13,514 bases of DNA from Bacteroidales bacterium (lineage in GTDB: Bacteria; Bacteroidota; Bacteroidia; Bacteroidales; Bacteroidaceae), in contig SFEP01000059.1 of assembly GCA_004557185.1 (NCBI GenBank), positions 1 to 13,514 of the forward strand, read 5' to 3'. Below are positions 6,627-13,514 of the stretch, piece after piece. The position numbers and the translations under genes are program-made. The first letter of the stretch is position 1; each line of letters starts with the position of its first letter. The notes below the pieces were generated by a model, which ran no database searches, was not told the origin of the DNA, and saw only the letters and a program-made list of their open reading frames with translations.

Positions 6627-7964
6627 TTACTTCACCCAGCCCTTGTAGCGGAAGTCGCAGCCGCGCCAGTTGGGGCTGATGCGCACGTAGGTTGAGGCGA
6701 TTTTCTTTTCAATCCATTCTTCCACCTTTTCCTCGCGGCGTTTGTTTATCACCACGTCGCGCAGCACCTGGAAGTCCTCAGTCATGTTGGCCTTGTGTCC
6801 GTCGATGCGGTTTTTCAGTTTCACAATAGCGCACACCTTCTGGCCACGCTCGTTAGTGTACTCAAAGGCGCTCGACACTTGGCCCACCTGCAGTGTGTCG
6901 ACCACCTTGGCAATGTCCTGGGGCAGGTCCTTCATCTGGAAACGCGAGCTCAGCGTGGCATCGTTGGCCATCAGGCCCTTGTTGTTGCGCGTGTCCTTGT
7001 CGTCAGAGAGCACTTGGGCTGCGGCGTCGAAGGTGAATTTGCTTGAGCGGATGTCGTCGGCTATGGAGTCGAGGCGTGCAAGGTTCTTATCCACCTCGCT
7101 TTGGTCGATTTTCGGCTTCAGCAGAATGTGTCGCACGTTGATTTTGTCGCCGCGCTTGTCGATGAGCTGGATGATGTGGTAGCCAAACTCTGTGCGTACG
7201 ATTTTCGACACTTTCTTCGGGTCGTTCAGGCTGAAGGCCACATTGGCAAACTCAGGCACCCACTGGTTGCGGCCTGTGTAGCCCAGTTCGCCGCCGTTGC
7301 GTGCCGACCCGTCCTCAGAGTAGAACTTGGCGAGGGTTGAGAATTCGCTTTCGCCGCTGTTGACCCTGCGTGCAAACTCGCGCAGCCGGCTTTCGATGCG
7401 TTCCACCTCGGCGCGCGACACCTGCGGCTGTGCTGTGATGATTTGCACCTCTACCTGTGTGGGTATGAAGGGCAGGCTATCGGCAGGCTGGTGCTTGAAG
7501 TACTCGCGCACCTCGGCCGGTGTGGCGTTTACGTGGCTTGCAATGCCCTCTTTTACCTGCGAAATCATGTAGCCCTCGCGCTGTTGCGTTTTCCAGAACT
7601 CACGCATCTGCGAGAGTTTGCGGTGCATCACGGCTTCCAGCGCCTCACGCGAACCATACACCTGAATGTATTCGTTCACTTGCTCGTCGACGGCTGCAAT
7701 GATGTCGGACTCCGACACGCTCACACTGTCGAGTTCTGCCTGGTGCAGAAAGAGTTTGTTCACGGCCAGCTGCTCGGGAATGGTGCAGTAGGGGTTGTCG
7801 ATGGGGGTGCCGTGCATTTCCATGCTGATGCGGGTCTCTTCAACCTCTGAGAGGAGAATGGGCGAGTCGCCCACAACCCATATCACCTCGTCCACTACGT
7901 TCTTCTGTGCAGTGGCACTGAGGGCGCACAAGCCGAGTGCTGATAGAAAGAGTCTGATGTTCAT
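6627..7964 (-). CDS. SurA-like periplasmic chaperone / peptidyl-prolyl isomerase
   Basis: This 445-residue protein has a signal peptide (1-20, cut after SATAQ) and a SurA N-terminal chaperone domain starting VVDEVIWVVGDSPILLSEVE. Two parvulin (PPIC) domains follow at about 170-268 and 276-385. The first keeps GGELGYTGRNQWVPEFANVAF and FGYHIIQL, hallmarks of active parvulins. The second begins VRHILLKP but is more diverged. A basic, charged C-terminal helix (about 400-430) follows. SurA escorts unfolded outer-membrane barrels through the periplasm, and this domain order is the family standard. It starts 28 bp after the stop of the upstream PPIC gene, clearly the same operon. I withhold the symbol because Bacteroidetes carry several such paralogues. 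Confidence 0.92.
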   Translation of the reverse strand: MNIRLFLSALGLCALSATAQKNVVDEVIWVVGDSPILLSEVEETRISMEMHGTPIDNPYCTIPEQLAVNKLFLHQAELDSVSVSESDIIAAVDEQVNEYIQVYGSREALEAVMHRKLSQMREFWKTQQREGYMISQVKEGIASHVNATPAEVREYFKHQPADSLPFIPTQVEVQIITAQPQVSRAEVERIESRLREFARRVNSGESEFSTLAKFYSEDGSARNGGELGYTGRNQWVPEFANVAFSLNDPKKVSKIVRTEFGYHIIQLIDKRGDKINVRHILLKPKIDQSEVDKNLARLDSIADDIRSSKFTFDAAAQVLSDDKDTRNNKGLMANDATLSSRFQMKDLPQDIAKVVDTLQVGQVSSAFEYTNERGQKVCAIVKLKNRIDGHKANMTEDFQVLRDVVINKRREEKVEEWIEKKIASTYVRISPNWRGCDFRYKGWVK

Positions 7965-7992
7965 GTTTGCAAGGTAGGGTGAAACGTCGGGC

Positions 7993-9432
7993 TTATTGCT
8001 TGGCGGCAGGCATCTCCTTGATGGTGCTCAGCACCTGCTCGTCGACGGTGAAGGTAAACCGGCGGCGGAGCGTTTCCACCCACAGTTTCTCCTTTTCGGC
8101 CTGGTAGTCATTTGTTACCTGGGCTTTCACGTCGAGGAACGATTTAGGCTGCTTCAGCTTTTTGCCATACACGCCAGTCTTCACAAAGCCGTTCATAGGT
8201 TTCGTCTCATTGCCTTTCTTGAAGCCGTAGGCATCGATGTAGCGGTTGTCGCCGGCTTTGCAAAGGTAGGGACCTGAAATGCTGACGCTTACGGAGTCTT
8301 GATTGAATGTTTCTTTCAGCAGTTTGCGCCATTCGCCGTCGGCGTGTTTCTTCAGGAATTTCTTCACATCCTTTTCCTGCTTCACGTTCTTTAGGTGGTA
8401 CACGTAGCCCTTGAAGTGAGGTTCTGTCCAAGCATAGTCCTTTTTATGCTGCTTGTACCAAGCCGTCAGTCCCAGCGTGTCGGTGGCAGCGGCATCCCAC
8501 ACCTCGCGTTTGCTGATTTCGTAGAGCAGCAGGCCGTCGTGATACTCCTGCACAAGGTAGCGCAGAGACGGTTCGTGGTCGATGTGTGCGGCCAGCACGC
8601 TGTCGAGCACGGCCTCGCGGGTCAGACGTCCGTTCGAGGCATCCACTATTTGCTTGATGCGGTGCTCGGCCGATGCTTCCTCAATGTTGTTCTGCTTGAG
8701 CATGGCCATGATCTGCACCTTCACAGAGTCGTACGGGTCGAGGGGCTTGCGTTCCGTCATGCGTATGATGTGGTAGCCGAAGGGCGAGAGCACGGGCTGC
8801 GACGTTTCGCCCGTCTTCAGGGCGTAGGCAGCCTCTTCAAACTCTTTCACCGTAGCGCCGGGGCCGAGCAGGGGGAGCTGTCCGCCCTGTTCCTTGCTGC
8901 CCGTGTCGGCCGAGAATTGCTTAGCCATCTGTGCAAAGTCGGCACCTCCTTGCAGGGCTTGGTAAATGGAGTCGGCTTTGGCCTTGGCAGCCTGCTTCTG
9001 CACGTCGGTGGCTTTTTGTGCTACGGCAATGAGGATGTGCGCGGGGCGTATGAGGTCTTTGCCACCGAGCTGCTTGAGGGTACGGTCGTACACGCCGTGA
9101 GCGATGGAGTCGATGTAAGCCTGGTCCACCATGTAGGGCGTGAGCTGCATGTCGCGGTAGGTGCGAAACTCCTGCTTGAAGCTGCTGAGCGTGTCAAGCC
9201 CCGCGGCCTCGGCGGCTGCCACCTTGAGCTTGTAGTTGATGAACATCGGCACGTATTCGCGTACGGACTTCTGCTCCACAGCACCCTCTACGCTGCTGTT
9301 TTTATAATAGGAATACTCAAATTCGGCTTTTGTCACGGGCTTGCCGTTGATGGTCATCAGCACGGGGTCTGAGGCCGACTGCGCCCCGGCTGTCATAGCC
9401 AGGGCGAAGAGGGGGAAAAATATGTGTCTCAT
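7993..9432 (-). CDS. Periplasmic PPIC-type peptidyl-prolyl isomerase
   Basis: This 479-residue protein has a signal peptide (about 1-18, MRHIFFPLFALAMTAGAQ). A SurA/PrsA-like N-terminal helical region comes next (DPVLMTINGKPVTKAEFEY through about 120). A single parvulin domain follows at about 128-227, starting IRPAHILI and containing GGQLPLLGPG and FGYHIIRMTERK. The C-terminal 250 residues have no second PPIC domain I can recognise; they are Lys-rich and probably an alpha-helical chaperone region. It likely works beside the SurA-like protein on outer-membrane client proteins, and the two form a pair after guaB. The gene is 95 bp past guaB; the gap has only small hairpins (for example 9456-9469) and no terminator, so read-through from the guaB promoter is likely. 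Confidence 0.9.
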   Translation of the reverse strand: MRHIFFPLFALAMTAGAQSASDPVLMTINGKPVTKAEFEYSYYKNSSVEGAVEQKSVREYVPMFINYKLKVAAAEAAGLDTLSSFKQEFRTYRDMQLTPYMVDQAYIDSIAHGVYDRTLKQLGGKDLIRPAHILIAVAQKATDVQKQAAKAKADSIYQALQGGADFAQMAKQFSADTGSKEQGGQLPLLGPGATVKEFEEAAYALKTGETSQPVLSPFGYHIIRMTERKPLDPYDSVKVQIMAMLKQNNIEEASAEHRIKQIVDASNGRLTREAVLDSVLAAHIDHEPSLRYLVQEYHDGLLLYEISKREVWDAAATDTLGLTAWYKQHKKDYAWTEPHFKGYVYHLKNVKQEKDVKKFLKKHADGEWRKLLKETFNQDSVSVSISGPYLCKAGDNRYIDAYGFKKGNETKPMNGFVKTGVYGKKLKQPKSFLDVKAQVTNDYQAEKEKLWVETLRRRFTFTVDEQVLSTIKEMPAAKQ

Positions 9433-9527
9433 GATGCTTATTAGGAAAGTGCACCTGGCGGCTGCGCCACTGTGTGGTGTGGCTGTTGGGCCAAGACGCG
9501 AGCCGCACGGCTGGGAGTAAGGCGTAA

Positions 9528-11012
9528 TTATTCGCCTCCGCGGCTGTAGTTGGGTGCTTCGCTGGTGATGGTAATGTCGTGCGGGTGGCTTTCGAGTACG
9601 CCGGCGTTGGTGATGCGAGTGAACTTGGCGTCGTGCAACTTCTCAATGGTAGCGGCGCCGCAGTAGCCCATGCCGCTGCGCAGGCCGCCCACCATCTGGT
9701 AGATGACTTCCTGCACAGTGCCTTTGTAAGGTACACGTCCGGCAATGCCCTCGGGCACCAGTTTCTTGGCATCCTTCACGTTGCCCTGGAAGTAGCGGTC
9801 TTTCGAGCCGTTCTCCATGGCTTCGAGGGAGCCCATGCCGCGGTAGGTTTTGAACTTACGGCCGTTGAAGATGATGGTTTCGCCGGGGCTCTCCTCTGTG
9901 CCGGCCACAAGCGAACCGATCATGACGCTGTATCCGCCGGCTGCCAGAGCCTTCACCACATCGCCGCTATAGCGCAGACCACCGTCGGCAATGAGGGGGA
10001 TACCCGTGCCCTTCAGGGCGCAAGCCACGTCGTAGACAGCCGAGAGTTGAGGCACACCTACGCCAGCCACCACGCGGGTAGTGCAGATGGAGCCCGGGCC
10101 AATGCCCACTTTCACGGCGTCGGCACCAGCTTCGGCCAGCATGCGGGCTGCATCGCCCGTAGCCACGTTGCCCACCACGATGTCCACACCCGTGAAGCAC
10201 GACTTGGCCTCTTTCAGTTTCTCGATAACAAACTTGGAGTGACCGTGGGCGGTGTCAATCACAATGGCGTCGGCACCGGCCTGTATCAGGGCTTCCATGC
10301 GTTGCAGCGTGTCGTTGGTCACGCCCACGCCGGCTGCCACACGCAGACGGCCTTTGGCATCCTTGCAGGCCATGGGCTTGTCTTTGGCCTTGGTGATATC
10401 TTTATACGTAATCAGTCCGACAAGGCGTCCTTCCTTGTCGATTACGGGGAGTTTCTCAATTTTGTTTTGCTTCAGAATGCTTGCAGCGGCGTGCAAGTCG
10501 GTCTGCTGGTCGGTGGTCACAAGGTTCTCGCTTGTCATCACCTGGTCGATGCGTTTGTCGAGGGCGTGTTCAAAGCGCAGGTCGCGGTTGGTCACGATGC
10601 CTACCAGGTGCATGTCATCGTCCACTACGGGAATGCCGCCGATGTGGTACTCGTGCATGATGGCGAGGGCGTCTCCCACCGTCTTATATCGCTTAATCGT
10701 CACGGGGTCGTAAATCATGCCGTTCTCGGCACGCTTCACAATGGCTACCTGTCGTGCTTGGTCCTCAATCGTCATGTTCTTGTGAATGACGCCGATGCCG
10801 CCCTCGCGGGCAATGGCGATTGCCATCGTGGCCTCGGTCACCGTGTCCATGGCAGCGGTGACAAAGGGGATTTGCAGGTCGATGTTGCGCGAAAACTTCG
10901 TGGCAAGCGACACTGTGCGGGGCAGAACTTCAGAGTAAGCGGGAACTAAAAGGACATCGTCGTACGTCAGACCGTCCATCACGATTTTGTCAGCAATAAA
11001 ATCAGAAGTCAT
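9528..11012 (-). CDS. guaB: Inosine-5'-monophosphate dehydrogenase (GuaB)
   Basis: This 494-residue enzyme oxidises IMP to XMP with NAD+, the committed step of GMP synthesis in the cytoplasm. The N-terminus DGLTYDDVLLVPAYSEVLP is diagnostic. Two CBS domains lie at about 97-210 inside the barrel. The catalytic loop GPGSICTTR holds Cys310. The IMP-binding ADGGLRYSGD, the RGMGSLEAM segment (391-399) and the flap EGIAGRVPYKG (421-431) are all intact. The frame is open back to 11063, but a start there would fall inside the promoter; the ATG at 11012 lies about 18 nt after the predicted transcription start and matches the family's N-terminus. It heads the block with the PPIC and SurA-like genes. 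Confidence 0.97.
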   Translation of the reverse strand: MTSDFIADKIVMDGLTYDDVLLVPAYSEVLPRTVSLATKFSRNIDLQIPFVTAAMDTVTEATMAIAIAREGGIGVIHKNMTIEDQARQVAIVKRAENGMIYDPVTIKRYKTVGDALAIMHEYHIGGIPVVDDDMHLVGIVTNRDLRFEHALDKRIDQVMTSENLVTTDQQTDLHAAASILKQNKIEKLPVIDKEGRLVGLITYKDITKAKDKPMACKDAKGRLRVAAGVGVTNDTLQRMEALIQAGADAIVIDTAHGHSKFVIEKLKEAKSCFTGVDIVVGNVATGDAARMLAEAGADAVKVGIGPGSICTTRVVAGVGVPQLSAVYDVACALKGTGIPLIADGGLRYSGDVVKALAAGGYSVMIGSLVAGTEESPGETIIFNGRKFKTYRGMGSLEAMENGSKDRYFQGNVKDAKKLVPEGIAGRVPYKGTVQEVIYQMVGGLRSGMGYCGAATIEKLHDAKFTRITNAGVLESHPHDITITSEAPNYSRGGE

Positions 11013-11036
11013 AAAAGTGGGGATTTTTATTGCGCG

Positions 11037-11067
11037 CAAAAATACGCATTTTCTCTCAACCACACAA
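11037..11067 (-). promoter_or_regulatory. Bacteroidetes-type promoter of guaB
   Basis: On the minus strand TTG (11065-11067) is followed after 20 bp by TATTTTTG (11037-11044), which fits TAnnTTTG exactly. The transcript would start near 11030. This decides the guaB start codon at 11012. Confidence 0.7.
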
Positions 11068-11139
11068 GGTGCATACTTTTTTTCTCGGCATCGCAGTCGC
11101 TTGCAGCGGTGTGCGTGCCAGTGGTCGCGGCTGCTGCTT

Positions 11140-11328
11140 TTACAGGGGTAGCAGTTCGCGCAAGCGCAGCAGGTGCTGCTGTTGTGTAGCAGGGTCGAAG
11201 CCCTGTTCGTCCAGCCATTTGGCGAAGGCTTGGAGCGCCAGGGTGTGCATTTGTGCGCGTCCCGTTTTCAGGCCGCTCTGAAAGGGTTTGTAGGGAAGCA
11301 GGTTGCGGTTGTAGTTTCCGTCGCTCAT
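11140..11328 (-). CDS. Small conserved-looking protein of unknown function
   Basis: This is a 62-residue cytoplasmic protein with no signal peptide or membrane segment. It opens MSDGNYNRNLLPYKPF, then a basic stretch (SGLKTGRAQM), then two predicted amphipathic helices (about 26-42 and 48-61, ending LLRLRELLPL). I have an impression that short proteins starting like this occur in other Bacteroidales, but cannot confirm it here. The ATG is clean and the composition protein-like, unlike the other short frames nearby. It lies about 70 bp upstream of the guaB promoter, in the same direction. No function can be assigned. Confidence 0.65.
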   Translation of the reverse strand: MSDGNYNRNLLPYKPFQSGLKTGRAQMHTLALQAFAKWLDEQGFDPATQQQHLLRLRELLPL

Positions 11329-11538
11329 GGTGTTGGGAGGTGTTGTAGGCTGCGTCCGCCGCTCCTATATGTGCTGAGGAGTGAGGTGCTGCCTGTGGGG
11401 TGTCATATATATAATAAGGAGTGCCGCCTGCCGGGCAGCGCCGTGTGCGCTCGCAGACGGATGTGCCCTAAAAGCCTTTTTCGGGTACATATTCCGCTCC
11501 CTCTGTCCCCGTTTCCCCTTTTCGGTTACGTTTACTCG

Positions 11539-11689
11539 GGAGAGCAGGGTGGCTCCGACCAGATACAGAATGTGAAGCATGCGCCTGTAACGTCCGTTGC
11601 CGTCGTTGAAAGGGTGGAAGCACAACTGATGATGGACGTGGCCATGTCTTGATGAGCGGGTCGGGGAGGGATGTTTTCGCGGCAAAATT
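11539..11689 (-). pseudogene. Fic-domain protein fragment, frameshifted
   Basis: On the minus strand the Fic signature HPFNDGNGR followed by YRRMLHILYLV is plain at about 11616-11557, preceded by VHHQLCF and ending near LLS at 11539. This matches the core of Fic-family AMP transferases, where the His is catalytic. Just upstream, in a different frame, is NFAAKTSLPDPLIK (about 11689-11648), which fits the helix that precedes the Fic motif. Restoring one base at each of two nearby points would join them. The usual strand after LLS (PVLYLS type) is missing, and no N-terminal domain is visible. I therefore read it as a short relic, not a working gene. The surrounding open frame (11365-12054) has no other Fic sequence and runs into the tandem array. 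Confidence 0.7.
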
Positions 11690-11968
11690 AGCAAACCCGT
11701 CCCGTCTGCACAAATCTCCACCCCACGCTTTGTGTATATACCACCTGTGAGAGGCGTTGAGAAGAAAGAGAATAGGCTAATATGTCTCAGCTTAACAGCT
11801 TTCAAGTCTCCTTTCTCAACTTGCTCGTCAGTGAAAGCATCCCGCCGCTCGCAGCATATCCGCCCGCATTTTTCCGTGCGTCCTTTCTTGTCAAGGAGTT
11901 TGTCGCAGGCGTATCGTTGAACGCACATAGGGCGTAGCGCACACAAGATTATTTTCAGAAAAAATGGC
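11690..11968. other. Gene-free stretch between Fic relic and tandem array
   Basis: I see no gene, RNA or recognisable site here. The frames open on both strands have no protein-like composition. It may hold more of the decayed Fic gene, beyond recognition. Confidence 0.4.
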
Positions 11969-12073
11969 CACGCGTGAAAATTTTTTGTCAACGCGTGAAA
12001 AATTTTTTTCATGCCTTGAAAAATTTTTTTCAGGCGTTGACAAAATATTTTCAAGGCATGGAAATTTTCTTGG
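11969..12073. repeat. 21-bp A/T-tract tandem array, five units
   Basis: Units of exactly 21 bp begin at 11969, 11990, 12011, 12032 and 12053. Each has a G/C-containing half (for example AACGCGTG or ATGCCTTG) and a central A4-5/T4-7 tract; a decayed unit may precede at 11948. Two inverted pairs are nested in it: CATGCCTTGAAAA (12010-12022) with TTTTCAAGGCATG (12048-12060), perfect over 13 bp, and TCAACGCGTGAAAA (11988-12001) with TTTTCAGGCGTTGA (12027-12040), one mismatch in 14. Since 21 is a multiple of three, both strands read as seven-residue repeats (for example TREKFFS), but no gene start or flank supports translation. Similar A-tracts every two helical turns would be expected to bend DNA. 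Confidence 0.8.
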
Positions 12074-12183
12074 AAATATTAGAGTGCCTTGGAGGTGGGA
12101 TTGTGTGTCATGGAAAAGCATTCCCGTTGCCCAAAGGACGACGGCTGAAATGCTTGGAGCCGTAGGCCGTGCTGCGAACGAGA

Positions 12184-12224
12184 TAAAAAAAGCAGCGTCT
12201 ACTCGTGGGGGAGGAGGCGCTGCT
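12184..12224 (-). terminator. Rho-independent terminator of the lipoprotein gene
   Basis: AGCAGCG (12191-12197) pairs with CGCTGCT (12218-12224) around a 20-nt loop, and the minus strand then runs into seven T residues (12185-12191). It lies about 75 bp past the lipoprotein stop, in the correct orientation. The region 12074-12299 otherwise shows only a small GGCGT/ACGCC hairpin at 12249-12264. Confidence 0.7.
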
Positions 12225-12299
12225 CTGATGAGTTATTGTCGGAAAGATGGCGTCAAGTCACGCCTCTTAGCTGAGGCTCTGGCTTGAGCATCTTTGCTT

Positions 12300-12713
12300 T
12301 TATTGTCTAACCCATGTTTCTTTATCCATATCCATGTCAATAAGGTTGTACTTGTCCTTATTCTTCCATTCAATTCTGTACTGGTCGGTCATGTACGAAT
12401 CGCCGTAGTTGTTAGTGTATGAAATGATAACATAGTTCTCTTCGTAAAGATATTGGAACTGTGCTTCGTTATCTTTTTTGCCATTGATATACTCTACTTC
12501 CACGCCCGTGCCGTCCTTCTTGAAGGTTCTAACCAGATAGTCATCGGCGTCATCAGAGACACATTTCCATGTGCCGACGAGTGTGTAGTTGCCGCTGCCG
12601 CTGCCGCCGTTGTCGTCTTCTTCATCGTCGTCGCAGGAGGAGAAAGTGAACATGGCGCCGCAGGCCAGCATCAGTGTGAATAGAACGTACCAAAGAGATT
12701 TGTAAGTTTTCAT
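12300..12713 (-). CDS. Small lipoprotein, possibly lipocalin-like
   Basis: From the ATG at 12713 this is a 137-residue lipoprotein. A type II signal peptide (basic MKTYK, hydrophobic LFTLMLACGAMFTF) ends in the lipobox FSSC with Cys27. The mature protein starts CDDDEEDDNGGSGSG, an acid-rich stretch like the lipoprotein export signals described for Bacteroidetes, so surface exposure is plausible. The rest (GTWKCVSDD, RTFKKDGTGVEVEY, QYLYEENYVIISYT, DQYRIEWKNKDKYNLIDM) resembles the short beta-barrel lipocalin-like domains common in Bacteroidales, where 'L.GTWK' opens the first strand. The frame extends upstream to 12842, but that addition lacks a signal peptide and puts the lipobox too deep. 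It stands alone, with its own terminator. Ligand and role are unknown. Confidence 0.85.
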   Translation of the reverse strand: MKTYKSLWYVLFTLMLACGAMFTFSSCDDDEEDDNGGSGSGNYTLVGTWKCVSDDADDYLVRTFKKDGTGVEVEYINGKKDNEAQFQYLYEENYVIISYTNNYGDSYMTDQYRIEWKNKDKYNLIDMDMDKETWVRQ

Positions 12714-13308
12714 GATTGTCTTGAGAAAATGAAGAAAGCAGACTCTTCGTTGCCCGTCTCCCTCCATCGTACGACCAAGTAGTATGAGTTTGATGTACGA
12801 ACAGAAAATCCTGCCCGACAAAGAGGCATGATAATCCGCCAAATACGCTCATCGTATGACGTAGACTCGTGATGTTGGGAGGGAACAAGAGCCATTGGCT
12901 CAGAAAAGCACGTAGAACCAAGACGATGTCGCTTCCTTCGGTAGTTAATGGTTTGAAATGAATTAAATACTGAGGAACTGCAAGAGGTTACACACCTGGT
13001 GCACCGTTCTTGATTTCTGAGAAAACTGTCTGGGTTGTGGGGCGGGTGTATGGGATGAAAGACCGTTTGTGTGTTGATGTAGCGTGGCTCTTCATCCCCA
13101 TTTTTCTGAAAGGATAGGCAGCCGCCCTTGAATCTGTTTTTTAAGGGTGAGACATGGTTTAATCTCTTGAAAGTGCGTTCTAACGATGCAAAAATAATAA
13201 AGATGCTTAAAATGATGCCATATGCAGCGTGTTTTGTTGGTGAAAGATGACGAATTACCGCGGTTGGGTGGGGTAAAGTGCCCGCCGCCCACGTCCACAC
13301 CACAAATA
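12714..13308. other. Intergenic region upstream of the lipoprotein gene
   Basis: These 595 bases hold no gene I can support. The longest minus-strand frame (to 13303) reads as low-quality, Arg/Ser/His-rich sequence without a domain. A TATTTTTG -7-like box lies at 13189-13196 on the minus strand but lacks a TTTG at the right distance and is about 475 nt from the lipoprotein ATG. I found no clear promoter nearer. Confidence 0.45.
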
Positions 13309-13342
13309 AGGCCGACGGGAACGCGGTGGTTTCCGTCGGCCT
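13301..13342 (-). terminator. Rho-independent terminator of the Hsp20 gene
   Basis: A perfect 10-bp stem, AGGCCGACGG (13309-13318) with CCGTCGGCCT (13333-13342), is extended inward by a G·T and an A-T pair. The minus strand continues TATTTGTG, a modest T-run. It lies 36 bp after the Hsp20 stop. Confidence 0.75.
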
Positions 13343-13378
13343 GTGAGCCTTGAGTTGGGGCTGCCAGTGCGGTGGGTT

Positions 13379-13514
13379 TTAGGCAATGTCGATGGTGCGC
13401 TGTATCTGCTTTTCCTCGGCTTTGGTCAGCTTTGGCATGGTGATGGTGAGCACGCCGTTGTCCACTTTGGCGGCAATGTGTTCTTTCACCACATCGTCGG
13501 GCAGGGCGTAGGTC
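13379..13514 (-). CDS. Hsp20/alpha-crystallin small heat-shock protein, C-terminal part
   Basis: Only the last 44 residues are in the window; the gene runs off the right edge. They read ALPDDVVKEHIAAKVDNGVL followed by TITMPKLTKAEEKQIQRTIDI. This is the end of the alpha-crystallin domain: LPDDV, then the strand with A-x-x-x-NGVLTITMPK, and a C-terminal tail. Small heat-shock proteins are ATP-independent holdases that bind unfolding proteins in the cytoplasm. The TAA stop at 13379-13381 is followed by a strong terminator, so this gene is not joined to the lipoprotein gene. The start and promoter are outside the window. Confidence 0.93.
   Translation of the reverse strand, partial: TYALPDDVVKEHIAAKVDNGVLTITMPKLTKAEEKQIQRTIDIA

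Noticed and set aside
11013..11063. Longer guaB N-terminus starting at 11063
   Set aside because: The start would lie inside the promoter spacer, and the extra 17 residues do not resemble GuaB proteins.
11190..11215. tRNA-like stretch GGGTCGAAGCCCTG
   Set aside because: It lies within the small coding sequence and has no cloverleaf partners. No tRNA was found anywhere in the window.
11365..12054. Minus-strand frame of 229 codons as a whole gene
   Set aside because: Its start lies in the 21-bp array, and only a short Fic segment in the middle is protein-like, with its upstream part in another frame.
780..12073. CRISPR array
   Set aside because: The two tandem arrays have back-to-back units of 21-22 bp without unique spacers, and no cas gene is present.
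12710..13303. Long minus-strand frame upstream of the lipoprotein
   Set aside because: No signal peptide, domain or protein-like composition; it overlaps the lipoprotein start in a different frame.

Overview
The window looks like a chromosomal segment from a Bacteroidales bacterium, most likely in or near Prevotellaceae. The reasons are the gene order guaB – PPIC isomerase – SurA-like – OstA-like – mutL, promoters of the Bacteroidetes type (TTTG or TTG, about 20 bp, then TAnnTTTG), a lipoprotein with an acid-rich stretch after its lipobox cysteine, and A-rich leaders in place of strong Shine-Dalgarno sites. The genus is inference. Every gene I can support lies on the minus strand.

Region by region (plus coordinates): 1-1160 holds no gene. 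It contains repeat debris (several copies of a TTTAGCGGACA motif, two of them forming a 239-bp element with inverted ends), two plus-strand hairpins each followed by a T-run, and a 22-bp tandem array. 1164-2389 is an outer-membrane OmpA-family gene with a strong terminator and a good promoter. 2747-4726 is mutL. 4793-6403 is an OstA/LptA-like periplasmic protein, preceded by a strong hairpin that separates it from the next genes. 6627-7964 and 7993-9432 are two periplasmic PPIC-type folding factors. 9528-11012 is guaB with its own promoter. 11140-11328 is a small protein of unknown function. 11539-11689 is a wrecked Fic-domain fragment. 11969-12073 is a 21-bp A/T-tract tandem array. 12300-12713 is a small lipoprotein with its own terminator. 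13379-13514 is the C-terminal end of an Hsp20 heat-shock protein that runs off the window.

Functionally, the core block couples purine synthesis (guaB) with envelope assembly (two PPIC chaperones and an OstA-like lipopolysaccharide-transport relative) and mismatch repair (mutL). The OmpA protein and the lipoprotein are envelope components outside that block. No defence system, CRISPR array, complete transposase, rRNA or tRNA is visible. The best leads for something undescribed are the two helically phased tandem arrays, the orphan plus-strand hairpin pair at 411-536, the hairpin plus overlapping mini-ORF ahead of the OstA-like gene, and a MutL whose endonuclease motifs are altered.
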